A stretch of DNA of 64,000 nucleotides from Quillaja saponaria (Eukaryota; Streptophyta; Magnoliopsida; Fabales; Quillajaceae): the NCBI GenBank assembly GCA_029379385.1, contig CM055613.1, positions 14,774,001-14,838,000 of the forward strand, read 5' to 3'. The position numbers and the translations under genes are program-made. The notes under the pieces are model-generated. The model saw only the letters and a list, made by a program, of their open reading frames with translations. It had not been told where the DNA came from and searched no databases. Below are positions 1 through 11,996 of the stretch, in pieces. The stretch's first letter is position 1. Every line of letters starts with the position of its first letter.

Positions 1-1634
1 ACTCTAAAATTACCAACAAAAAAGAAAGAAAGATATAATAACGTTGTGGGTTGAGATCATGAAGTTGCTATTATTTTTTGCCTTCCTAAATTGCATTTTA
101 TTTTATTTTTTAAATTTCTTCCTTGTAATTTTTTTTTCTTTTTAAATATATATATATATAACAGAAACTTGATTTAATTCATTTTCTTTTTAATTTTCGT
201 AAATACATGTTTTTATTTATTTTATTTTTTAAATTTTTCCCTTGTATTTTCTTTTTTTTTTATGCTTCTGTTTTTTTTTTTCCACATGCTTTTATTTTTG
301 TTTTTTTTTTTTCCCTTGTAAATGCATACTTTCCTTGTACTATGCATACTTTCCAAATCAAATGTACTCTTTATGCAGTTTTTGTTTTTTTTTCCTTGTA
401 CCATGCATGCTTTTCAAATCAAAGATAGTCTTTATTGAGCACACTTTGTTTTGTTTCTCTGTATTGTTTTTTTCCTCCACTTGCTTGGAGAATGAGTCAC
501 ATGCTTTATTTTTTTTCCTGTTTCATTCTGTCATATTTGCATGCTTTGTTTTTTTTTCCTTTCATTTACCTGCAAAACTCTACATGCCATTTCTTTTTTT
601 CTTTTTTACTGTCTCCTGCATGCCATAATTTGTTGTTCCTACACCCATAAAACATCATTCTTCACTCTCCATAAATCATTCTTGCCCATTCTCACCTCCA
701 TCTTATACATAAACCCTTTCTCACATTCAACAAATCAAAATTCTCCACTCCAACTTATGCAAGTATCCTTTATCTGCACTTTCTATATTTCTCACCTTCT
801 TCAACACACAGGTTCTACTTTCTTTATTTTCCAACTTCACTTCACCTTTACACTTCAATTTTATTTTCCAAGCGATATATTTTATTTATTTCTCTCAATT
901 GTTCACGTTCATTTCTCGTCCATCACTCACACAAGAAAGATATATTTTTGTTACATTAATAAAAAATAATATTGTTATTTTGAAGTATTATTATTAGATA
1001 TTTCATTTACTCATAGCAAATTTATTTCATTAACATGATATTTTCTCAATTTTTCTCAAGCGCTTATATTCATTCTCTATCCACCACTCACATGAAGGTA
1101 CTTTCTTGTTACATTAATCTTAGTTTTTAGTTATAATTACTTTAAAATTTATAAACAGTGATATTGTGATTAATATTTTTTTAGTATTAGTAGAAAATTT
1201 ATGAAATTAAATAATGAAAATTTTATTTTATTATTAGTAGATATTTTATCATAATAAATGAATATGTTAAAATAATTAATTAGTGATAACAATTTGATAT
1301 TTTTTTTAGGCAATATATTGCTATGACTTTTGGGTAAATTGATGGTGGATCATTTGTGGAATTTATATATTATAACTTTTAAAGAGCAAGCTTTATTAAG
1401 AAAAGAAAAACTTGATTAAAAACACTCTGATTACAACAAATGTATTTCAAAATAAATAATTAAATATACTTATTAACTTCGTATTGACTACAATATATAA
1501 TAAACTTGGCAACATCTTAGATGAATTGACAGCCATGTAAGGAAAGAAATAGAAACATAAAGCACTGGAATCATAATTTCTTATAAGACTGATTATATCT
1601 CACTCACAATGCAAGAACTTTGATAAAATTTAAA

Positions 1635-1840
1635 TAATGTAATTTTATATAGTTTTTGTAAATATAGTAATTTTTATGTAGTTTTGTTAGAAAAGTAATG
1701 AAATAAATATTATTATCTTTATTATTATTATTAGATAGTTTATCATAACATGAAATTAATAATGTAATTTTTATGTAGTTTTTATAAATATAGTAATTTT
1801 TATGTAGTTTTATTAGAAAAGCAATGAAAATAAATATTGT

Positions 1841-1921
<81 letters not shown>

Positions 1922-2190
1922 ATATTTTATTATAACAGGAAATTAACAATGTAATTTTTATATTGTTTTTATAAATAATGTAATTTTTATGTATTTTTGT
2001 TAGAAAGCAATGAAAATAAATAGTTTTAATTATTTATTATTATTAGATATTTTATCATAACCAGAAAATAATAATGTAATTTTTATATTGTTTTTATAAA
2101 AAATGTATTTTTATGTAGTTTTGTTAGAAAATAATGACAATAAATATTGCTATTATTATTATACATTTTTATCATAATAGAAATATGTTT
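1635..2190. repeat. Four diverged tandem copies of a ~120-bp AT-rich unit
   Basis: The unit runs AATGTAATTTTTATGTAG, then TTTTTATAAATATAG, then GTTAGAAAA, AATGAAAATAAATATT, an ATT stretch, and TATTTTATCATAA. Copies start near 1635, 1750, 1946 and 2068. Copy two is longer because of the expanded ATT tract. A flanking phrase, AATAATTAATTAGTGATAA, occurs before the array (about 1270-1290) and after it (about 2190-2210), so the array may sit inside a duplicated context. No coding capacity. Confidence 0.75.
1847..1920. repeat. (ATT)n microsatellite, about 25 units
   Basis: An essentially pure run of ATT triplets inside the second copy of the 120-bp tandem unit. The other copies carry only 3-5 ATT triplets at the same place, so the expansion happened after the unit was duplicated. 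Likely length-polymorphic. Confidence 0.95.
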
Positions 2191-2639
2191 AAATAATTAA
2201 TTAGTGATAATGAGTAAACGATAAATAAAATATGATTAGAATTAGAAATTTACTTAATTTAGTTATTAGAAAATTTATGATTAGTGTTACTAAGTCAATA
2301 TTTCTACATGTTTTATTAGATAATAATAAAATATGATTAATAATTTAATCGAAATTTGGAATTTTATTGTAATAAATAAATTATTTATTTTTATTACTAA
2401 TTTATGTTTATTAGAATTACTTATTTTGATGAAATTATTTGAGAACTAATGAAAATAAGTAATTAATAGTTTTGATAGAAATTAATTTCATAATTATTAT
2501 ATTTAGTGTTTTTGTGGTAAATTAAGTAGTAATCTAATGTTAATTTGAGACTTTGAAGGAACAAAACACATAATGGATCACATAACGATTATGTGAATTC
2601 AACAGTAGCCTCACCATCACGTAGTCACTCTCAGACTCA

Positions 2640-3154
2640 TACCCCCTCACGTTCATATGCTGGTTCATCATCTTCATTACATGCATTTGCTCCTCTATCA
2701 TCTTCCTCACACACATATGATGGTCTGTCATCTTCTCATATTCTATCTGTGTGACATGCTTATATTGGTCCATCATCTTCCTATATTTCATATGCATCGG
2801 ATTACACTACAGATGATATTTATCAACCATCTATGGCACATTTGACTAGCCTATCTTATGATATAAATGCATCGCCGATCTCGAATATGTTTCAGTATGG
2901 TGCTACTCCAGAGTTATATGAATCACCCATCCTACATACATATAACACATGTATAGGGAGTATAACACAGTTACATGCACACTATAATGGATGGCATGTG
3001 GACGCTGAGGATCTCACTAGATATAATGACGAAGGTGGCAGTGGACCAGGTGGTGATGACAGATGACCTAGGTCATGTCACACAACAAAACATGTCGCGT
3101 GATATAGTTCCAAGAAGGAACCCTGCTAGAAATAAGAGACCCCTCGTCTTATAG
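2640..3154 (+). pseudogene. Broken transposon ORF remnant, possibly plant-mobile-domain type C-terminus
   Basis: This is the only part of the 5' transposon region with amino-acid-like composition. A degenerate Ser-rich repeat (about 2650-2800; CCATCATCTTC recurs) leads into a reading frame at 2833-3066 (77 codons). A +1 shift then continues to a stop at 3152-3154 with the ending RRNPARNKRPLVL. Arg/Pro-rich endings of this kind resemble plant-mobile-domain proteins (often annotated as serine/threonine phosphatase 7 long form homolog) carried by plant transposons. That family call rests only on the short tail and could be wrong. Stops and shifts show it is dead. Confidence 0.4.
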
Positions 3155-3737
3155 TACTCATTCACGAAGGATATGAAATTAATATAAAATATTGTACATC
3201 TCACAACACAGTTTGGATACTTTTATTTCCTAATTTTATTATAATTTAGATAGTTTAATTTCTTAATAATTCAATCTTCGATGAAATTAAATTTACAAAA
3301 CAATACTAAATTTAAAAAAAATAATAATAATTTAAGGATTAAATACATCTATTATTATAAAAAATAGTACACTAATTATTTTACCCAAAAAATTGTTAAT
3401 CTATATAAAATTAATTTATTGGATAAAAGGAAAGGAAAAAAAAATATACTTATTGATAAAGGGAATATGGTTTTACCAAGAAATGGTTTTATCAAGAAAA
3501 AATTATTAATTCATCTATTATTGTCTTACTAAATATATAGATTAAAAAAATACAATGGATAAAATAAATAAATAAAAGCATGCATTTACAAAAAAAAATA
3601 AATTGAACATTACTACTATAGTAAATCAAGTTGCTGTTTTATATAAATATATATATATATTTAAAGAAACAAAAAAAAATTACAAGGAAGAAATTTTAAA
3701 ATAAAAAACATGCAATTTACGAAAATTAAAAAAAAAT

Positions 3738-4173
3738 AGCAACTTCATCATCCCAACACACGACGTTACTGTATTTTTTATTTTTTTTATTAATTTTGAG
3801 GTAAAATTTTTCTCTTGACTAGATAAGAAAAAAAAATACAAGGAATAACTAAGTAAAGCTTGCATTTATGGGAAAAAAAATGAATATTAATTATGTGAGT
3901 TGGGCTCACGAAATTACTGTTTATGCTTGTTTTTTTTTATTTTTTCAGAAAAATGTAAATTATTTCTTGGAAAAAAAATAAAATTACAAAATAAACAGTA
4001 ATTTCACTGGTTGGGATCATGACGTTACTAGTTCATTTTAATTTTTTTTATTTGTAATTTTGGGGTAAATTTTTTACCCATAAGAAAAAAAAAGGAATAA
4101 ATTAATAAAGCATTTATTTATGAAATAAACAAAAAAAAAATAGTAACTTTGTGATTTGGATCACGAAGTTACT
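3738..4173. repeat. Cluster of diverged hairpin repeats (AGTAAC..TCACGAAGTTACT family)
   Basis: The clearest copy is 4142-4173: AGTAACTTTGTGA, a 6-base loop, then TCACGAAGTTACT; the arms match at 12 of 13 positions. Diverged copies lie at 3738-3770, 3892-3918 and 3997-4029, with one more at 39-69 at the left end. Two copies are carried in a longer ~130-bp unit (about 3790-3922 and 4050-4172) that also shares TAATTTTG.GGTAAA, an A-rich block and a GCATTTATG-type block. They look like subterminal repeats of the transposon to the left. Confidence 0.65.
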
Positions 4174-4175
4174 AT

Positions 4176-6849
4176 TATATATTTTTATTATTTTTTTAAT
4201 TTTTGAAAAAAAATGCAACGAATGGACAGACAAAGACAAAAATAAAAAATATGAACAATAATTTTGTGTGTTGGTTTTTTTGTGGTCTTGAGGATGTGGT
4301 AGCTAGTGTGATGAGTTGATAAATTGGTCTATTTTTAATATTAGTTTTAAAAATGATCTATTTTTAAAAAATTAGCCCATTTAATGATTTTTTCCTAAAA
4401 GTTCCAATTAGCCTAAAACTAACCAAACTCCAAATATACTATTGTCTAATTTAGTCCTCACCAGTTTCCAACATCCAATCATATTGTGCTTTCTTTTTGG
4501 GAGAAACTGAACTCAACTAGAGCTCTAACTCAAAAAGCCAATGGTGAATGGTTAACTGGTTTAGTTTTCCAAAACCTGCCTCCGGTTTAAGAAAAAAAGA
4601 AAAAGCTCTTTGGAAACAAACCCAACCAAGCACCACTACGTCATCCCTCTTCAACAAAATAGTTACTACTCCTTCCCATATACAAACAGTGATAAATAAG
4701 GAATTGAAGGGACTAAATGATAGTGATAGAGGAGGTTGCACACAATGCACATGCAGCCAAAAATACTAATAAATTAATCCCATTATTATTTTCTTCCCAT
4801 ATCAAAATACTTTTAAGCCAAGTTAAAATTATATTTTTATTAAAAAAAAGTCAAAATTATCTGACAATAATAAATTGGGTGGATTCTTGAAGATATTTTT
4901 ACCAACTACAACTGGATTCAGAGTAATGTATTACCCTTTTTTTTCCCTGTCTTATTTTTTTTTTTTTTGTACATAAATTTAATTTCACTTTTCTTTTCAT
5001 TTTTCTTATAATTAATTCTGATTATTCCTATAAATATTATTATGAAACTAATTTTGCAAATTTTTTCATTTTAAAATTACAATTAGTTTACGTCCATATC
5101 TTGTTAATTTAATTTCACTTTAATTACAAAGAAAGTACAAATAGTAATTTAGCTGCGAATAAAATTTGGGGTGGATTCAGAAAATCTAGCAATTTTTAGA
5201 CAATATAAATTAATTTTTCTTTTTCATTTATATTTTTGGTAATTAATTTTTAAGAATTCATATATATATATATTTGTGGTAGAAAGAATTCAGATTTAGA
5301 AATGCCCAAAAGATGACGATGTAAAACTTAATTACTAAATGACAGCAAAACCATAGGTTGGTGATATTATTTCGTTTGCCACTATTGGCCTTGCCAATAA
5401 GTATTAATATTACAAATGCCATCTTTTGTAATTTGTATAGTGACTCATGTTAATTTAATATGAAGTGACATTATTCTTTTATCCAAGAGCAAAGATTCCA
5501 TGACGGGGAATAATATTAGGAGATGCTAAATCCTCGCGAAATTAGGTTATAGATGAAATTTATTGTACTTGTATCAAAAAAATTTTCATTAATAATATTT
5601 GTTTTTTTAAGTATATATTCCTTCTTGTCGAGCATATGAATTATAAAATTTACGTAATAGTAAGAAACACATGTAATTTTATTGAATTATTAAATCAATT
5701 AATTGCTACTTTTCTGTCTAATTATTTTCTTGTCAAGCAAGTGTGAATTGTAGAAAATATGTGATTTTATTTAATTCTTAAATTAATTAATTGAATGATT
5801 TATGTATTAAGAGTGATAGTTAAATATTGGTAATATATATTTTTTATATAAAATAACTAGAAAAAAAAAAGTACACGTATTTTTCATGTTAAATAAGATT
5901 GATGTGTATCACACACACTTTCTACAATAACAACAAATAGTAGCATCATGTAATGTTAAGATGTAATTATTAAAACATTGACCAAAAACTTAACTAACTT
6001 GCTTTATGCACAACCACGTGTTAAAAGAATTATAACGATTATTGACAAAATATGATTGCAATAAATATAGATATTTACATGTCTCGCCATACCATAATCA
6101 TGCATAAAAGTTACTTTTCGATATAAAATAATCTATTTAAGTTATTACAGACACATAAATCATTCAAATTTATGTCACAATCTAACTAAGAGTCTTTTAA
6201 TCATTATAACATAACACAACGAATTATATTAGGTTTTAATCATAAATTGATGAGTTATACTCATTTTAATTTAATTGCGATGAATCTAAATTATGAAATA
6301 TTTAGGTTTTTATCTAGCTCATGTAAAAAAGTACATGTATAAGTATTGCATATACTTGTTTTCCATTCTTTTTGATATGTTAACTACTAATTTAGTTTAT
6401 ATAAGTCATTAATTTGTACGAGAATCGCAAATATATACCATATAATGAAATTTTCTTTAAGAAAACCAAATTAATAATTTTTATTTATTTCTATCATTTT
6501 TTTTAATATATATATTTAAAGTTTTATATTAGTTTTCCTTTTTTTTATTTTATAACAATGTTGCACAAGTTAATATTTTAAAAACATTTTATACATAGAC
6601 TATAGACTTTCACATATCAAATTAATCAAGGCAACTTTCAAACTTTTTGCATAATAAAAAAAAAACAAAAACAAAACAACAACAAGAAAAGGATAATTTT
6701 GTAGGTGTATTAGAAAAATGGATAAGAAACAAATAATCCCCATGATAAAAAAAGTGGGGGTACTATTGTCATTTGATCCATGACAAAATTTTGTTCCATG
6801 AACCTTATCACATCTGATTACTCCTGAAATTCAAAAGCACTCGTACTCT
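4176..6849. other. AT-rich intergenic DNA, no gene seen
   Basis: No reading frame here has convincing protein composition; the longest (4517-4769, both strands) has no recognisable domain. Mostly poly-A/T and simple AT sequence. A CACGTG core lies near 6014, too far from the VIM start to assign a role. Confidence 0.6.
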
Positions 6850-7038
6850 TTTCAGAACCCGCCGTGTCTCTCATTTGTTCCCTTTCTTATTTGTCTACAT
6901 AAGAATCGGACCTCACCAATGGAGCCAATGTGCCACCAACGACAACGAAGGTAGTTCTAACGCCTTCACCCACTGTCTCCTTTCTCTCACTGTGTCAGCT
7001 TTTTTGTCCGATCCTTCTCCTTCTCACCCATCATTTCA
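6850..7038 (+). promoter_or_regulatory. Probable 5' leader / proximal promoter of the VIM gene
   Basis: Just upstream of the VIM ATG the composition changes from AT-rich to mixed, CT-rich sequence typical of a plant 5' leader. An ATG-started 82-codon frame at 6875-7123 overlaps the VIM start in another frame. It has no recognisable domain and could act as an upstream ORF if transcription starts before 6875. The transcription start is not determinable here. Confidence 0.4.
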
Positions 7039-10000
7039 ATGGCGGAAACCACCCAACTTCCCTGCAACGGTGATGGCATTTGCTTGTTCTGCAAAACAAA
7101 GTCATTGGAGGAAGAGAAGTTGACCTGTAAAATCTGCGTTACTCCATGGCATGTTAATTGTCTCACGTCTCGTCCAGAGACGCTTGCGGACACTGTTCAG
7201 TGGGACTGTCCTGACTGTACGTCTTTATCAACTAACCTCCTATTGGTTCCTGCCGGGAATGTTTTACTCGACGGTGTCGGTGAGTCTTCAGGGAGCTTAA
7301 TCGCTGCGATTCGAGTGATTGAGGCTGATACCTCGCTGACGGAGAGGGAGAAAGCGAAGAAACGACAGCAGCTGATGAGTGGAAAGGCGGGATCAGAAGA
7401 TGATGATCGTAAGAAAAATGGAGATGTGAAGGATGTGTTGGATGTTCTTGGTGGGACTTTGAACTGCTCCTTCTGTATGCAGCTGCCTGAAAGGCCCGTG
7501 ACGGTGAGCTCCCTCTGCCTCTTTTTATTTTCTCTTTCTTTAAACGAATGGGAATGGTTTCTCTGGCTTTGATTCTTCATATCAATTATTTGCATGGTCT
7601 GTTTGGTTCCTGAATTTTATTTTTATTTTTCAGTTTCTTTCTCAGGACGTCTCGTTTTCCTTTTCCCTATGTTTGTTTTCCCGTTTACAAAAATCCCTTT
7701 TTTTGTTTTTTTTTTTTAATTTGGGTTTTGAAATATGCAAGAATTTTCTAATTCGTGATTTCGTTTTCATTTCTGGTTGGGTGCCTGTTGCATTATTATT
7801 TTTGACCTAAATTGTTCTTCGTAATCGTAATTGATAACCATACGTAATCACAGAATAAATGCTCACTGATTTCCAGTTACTTATGGGGTTTGTGGCTGGG
7901 TTTCACTCGGGCATTCAATTTTAAACTTTCTTTAGTCATACTTCACCTCGCTTTTCCATTATAATTACATCCTCTTGTTACTTGTTAGTGATCTTTTGCA
8001 TTTCCTCTTTTGGGTTCTATTTTCCTGTAAATCTGGTAATGTGGCTACTTTTTATACCTCCTCTAATGGCATCCTACAGTTTCCAGTCAAGTTAGTTTGA
8101 TGATTAATCAGTTCACTATTTTTTTTTTCCTCCAGCTCTTGAAATTGCTTTGGTATAAACCTAATCAGTTTCCCAATCAAGTTTTGGGTTCTTGCCTCTT
8201 ATGTTAATACTAGCTAGCTCCATGAATAGGAGGATTTTGATGTGGCTTCAATTCTTTACTCTTTCAGAAGGTCATACACCCTGAATTTCCCGGGGCTCTA
8301 CCTTCGTGTCAGAATATTAATGGTCTTCTAGGCAATGCCATCTTGGACTTGTGTTGTATATTTTATCATGGTTAGGGGATAATGATGCAAAAGTTGCATG
8401 CATATTTATACATGGATTATGAGTTCTATGTCTTTTATTCTTTGATCTGTGCATCAATGCTTAAAGTTTTTAAGTAAGGAAATAAAGTCTTCTTGATAAT
8501 TGACATTATTGGAAATTTAGTTCCTGGTTGTTTTTTCTTTTCTTTTTTGTTTCCTTAGATTAATTACATGCAATAATCATAAAAGGAAGTGTAGTGGCTT
8601 GGTTCAATTTTGAGAACATTACACTTAATAAGGTATCCCGAATTTTTTACGCAGACTCCATGTGGCCACAACTTCTGTCTCAAATGCTTTGAAAAGTGGA
8701 TAGGTCAAGGCGAAAATACCTGTGCGAAGTGCCGCCACATTATTCCTTCAAAAATGGCTAGTCAGCCTCGAATTAATTCTGCACTGGTTGTAGCCATTCG
8801 AACGGCTAAAATGTCAAAACATGTTACCAGTGGGCCTTTGAGAGTATATCATTGTGTACACAATCAGAACAGACCAGACCAAGCTTATATGACTGAGCGG
8901 GCAAAAAGAAATGGCAAAGCAAATGCTGCTAGCGGCAAAATTTTTGTAACTGTGCCTCATGATCATTTTGGGCCAATTCCAGCTGAAAATGATCCAGTTA
9001 GGAATGAAGGAGTGTTGGTCGGCGACTGCTGGGCGGACAGGTTTGAATGCCGGCAGTGGGGGGCGCACTTTCCACTGGTTTCTGGTATTGCCGGCCAGTC
9101 AGACCATGGTGCACAGTCGGTAGTTCTTTCAGGTGGCTACAAGGATGATGAGGATCACGGGGAGTGGTTCCTGTACACTGGAAGGTCTGTTAATAGATGT
9201 ATGAATTTTTTTATTTTTTTTGTTGTTGGGTCAGATACTTGCATTTTGAGCTGGTATTGTTTTTGTTCACTTGCACTAGATTTCCTATGAAGAAAGTGAT
9301 TATAATGGTCTCTTGACTTAGTAAATATTTGATCATTTACTAGTGTTAGGCTGTTAGCTTGATCATTTTGTTTTGTTCTGTCACCTTTGCAGCCAATCAC
9401 ATAACACCCTTTTTTTCTTTTTTTTTTTCCTTCTGGTTTAATTTTCCAGTTATTTTAGGACATATTTATTTATATCTGTTATTATGTACTTCCATTGTTT
9501 ATTCATGTGGATGTTGATCCAGTGGTGGTAGGGATCTGAGTGGAAACAAGCGGACAAACAAGGAACAATCATTTGACCAGAAGTTTGAGAAATATAACAA
9601 GGCACTCCTAGTTAGTTGTCTGAATGGTTATCCAGTTCGAGTTGTGAGGTGAGTATTCACAACTATTACTTCGTTATAAACATATACAAACATGCAAATT
9701 ACTTGCTGGAGAGAGAAATCTAGGTTGTGTTACAGACAGACATCTGTACATAAAGACCCTTAACCTTAGTGATGTGGGATTACACATTGACACCCCGGAA
9801 CCTTAAGAATGTGAGAATTGAGATTACACATTAACAATGTAAATAAGAATCATTGACCAATATGTGAAAAAAAGTGAGTAACAGAATGATGATATTTTTA
9901 TCAATCATCAGAGTTCACATTTGTGCTAGCAACAATTTTTATTTTCTAGTAGTCAAAGTTGGTTTAACATTTTCCATCTAATTACGAAATTACTTTGTAC

Positions 10001-11996
10001 TTGGTAGTTCATCAAGTTTTCCTTTGCCTGTGCAATTTATGCTTGCTTGAGTGTTGTTAATTTGTAATCTTGCCTCCAAAATAAATAAGGCCAACCCAGA
10101 AAGTTTCTATAATGTGGTATATAACCTGTGTCTTGATGTGTAGTTGTGTATCCCTTGTTAATGATACATCTCCCCCATTTTTGATGAGCAGGTCTCATAA
10201 AGAGAAGCGTTCCTCATATGCACCAGAGGAGGGTTTGCGGTATGATGGAGTTTATAGAATTGAGAAGTGTTGGCAAAAAGTAGGAGTTCAGGTAGATTTT
10301 TGTGGTCTGATGTTTTCTTTTTCCTTCTTTTGTTTGGCTTGTTAGTCTATTGTAATAAAAAACATGCACCAATGACATCTCTCTAAATTAGGGCTTCAAA
10401 GTTTGCCGGTATCTATTTGTTAGATGTGACAATGACCCTGCTCCGTGGACAAGGTTTGTGTTTCACTGAGTTACTTTATATAATTCTACTTTTGGAGTTT
10501 TGCTACTGAACTTTCGTAACTGAAATTAGTGACGAGCATGGGGATCGGCCTAGACCTTTGCCAGAATTGTCTGACCTTAACAAGGAAACAAAGATAATTG
10601 AGAGGAAGGATAGTCCATCCTGGAATTTTAATGTCAGTATTACTGCTTTTCCATTATTTTTATTTTATTTATATTGTTGGAAATGTTTTCCTTTAAAGAA
10701 CTACATCTTCTGGTTAACCTCTTGATATGTGTAAGTTGTCTTGAAGGCAGATTGCAGAATTAGTGATTCTGAATTTATATTAATCAATGAATAATTCCTT
10801 CAGGAGGGAGATTCTAGCTGGAAGTGGCAAAAACCTCCCCCCTGCCAGCAAGAAAAAAGTAGAAAGTGTGAATGAAGAGGAAGTGAGCAGGGCGAAGAGA
10901 GCTATAAGGAAAGCACAGAATAATTCTGTCAGAACAAAATTACTTAAAGGTATGTCTGTGCCATCTACCTTTCAAGATGGTCCATTCGTCACCACCAGCA
11001 AATCAGAGTTGGTAGTTCCAGTTTTTATTGATATACTAATACCTGTGAATGGAATTCACTGAGTGATCACCTCCCATAGAATTTATAGAAGAGGAGTGGA
11101 TGTGCTTTCAAAATTAAGGCCTTTATTCCAAACCTGTGATTGGCTGATATCTATTAGTACATTTTATATTCACTTTGCTATGTTTCCAATTGCAGAATTC
11201 AGCTGCCTAATCTGTAGGAAGGTTATGGTCTTGCCTGTAACGATACCCTGTGCTCATAATTTTTGTAAGTTGTGTCTGGAAGGTGCATTTGCTGGTCAGA
11301 GTTTTGTGAGAGACAGAAGTAGAGGTGGGAGATCACTTCGATCCCAGAAGAATGTGATGAAGTGCCCTTTCTGCCCTACTGATATATCTGATTTTCTTCA
11401 GAACCTTCAGGTACGTCATGTGCATGCATGCAGCTCTTAATACTTACGATGTTAACTTGTCTGCGCTTCCATAGATTATCGAGAAGCTTGGATAAGAGAG
11501 ATTATGTCATGTCTATGTTGATTTGGCTGTTCAGCAATCAAATGGAACGTTGAGAACAGTTTTTATATTCTCTACCATGCATTTAGAATCACAAGAAGGA
11601 AGTGATTTATATTGATCACATTGTACTATTATGACCCAGGTGAACAGAGAGCTGATGGATGTGATTGAGTCACTGAAAACCAAGGCTGAAGATGCAGTTG
11701 GTTCTGAGGGAAATTCTGATGCTGAATCTGAAAACGAAGAACCTACCACAGAAAAGAATGATGGTTTAATTGTGAACTCTGAAGTTATGGAACATCAGTC
11801 AGGATACCTGAAAGAGGTCAATGAGATGCCAGAGACTGCAGCTAAACGCACAGTTAAAAGAAAGCAAGCTGATGATGGGGGACACTCACCTGAAGGAGGT
11901 GCTGGTATAAAGATCAGAAGAGGTAGTGAAGCTCAAGAAGCAGTAGATGGAGGAAATGATTCCCCATCAAGTCCTCTCCATGTGGAGTTGGAGTGA
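7039..11996 (+). CDS. VIM1: VIM/ORTHRUS-type E3 ubiquitin ligase (PHD-RING-SRA-RING)
   Basis: Family role: nuclear plant UHRF1-like protein that binds methylated CpG through its SRA domain and is needed to maintain CG methylation; the RINGs give E3 ligase activity. Nine coding exons: 7039-7503, 8655-9184, 9523-9648, 10192-10291, 10392-10453, 10530-10632, 10804-10949, 11196-11410, 11640-11996. PHD finger about residues 15-62 (CLFCK, CKIC, WHVNC, WDCPDC). First RING 143-181 (CSFC, TPCGHNFCLKC, CAKC) split by intron 1. SRA about 240-430 (VGDCWADRFECRQWGAHFP, SGGYKDDEDHGEWFLYTG, YDGVYRIEKCW). Second RING from about 513 (CLICRK, PCAHNFCKLC, CPFC). The tail is acidic with a KRTVKRKQ basic patch. 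About 700 residues; Arabidopsis VIM1 is about 645. Oddity: exon 7 holds one extra base at a C6 run (10837-10842), so the conserved WKWQKPPP and ASKKK blocks lie in different frames. Which family member (VIM1-5) it matches best is not settled. Confidence 0.93.

Larger units (their letters stand above)
1..3790. mobile_element. Decayed transposon with long diverged inverted arms
   Basis: The left arm (about 39-250, read on +) matches the right arm (about 3540-3772) read on the - strand. Shared blocks occur in the same order: GATCATGAAGTTGCTATT against GATGATGAAGTTGCTATT, then AATTTCTTCCTTGTAATTTTT, then an AT run, then AACTTGATTTA, then TTTTTATTTATTTATTTTAT. Between the arms lie a broken ORF remnant (about 2640-3154) and a tandem array. 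Long inverted arms around a decayed ORF fit a Mutator-like DNA transposon, but that assignment is inference. The left arm may continue beyond the window edge, so the outer boundary and any target-site duplication are not seen. Interior 250-1000 is pyrimidine-rich with repeats of CCTTGTA and CATGC, and I see no gene there. Confidence 0.55.

Noticed and set aside
207..969. Several overlapping Phe/Ser-rich frames of 70-142 codons
   Set aside because: They are translations of a poly-T/CT-rich, low-complexity tract inside the transposon arm, with no real protein composition.
4517..4769. Complementary 77- and 73-codon frames
   Set aside because: Low protein character, no domain, isolated in AT-rich spacer.
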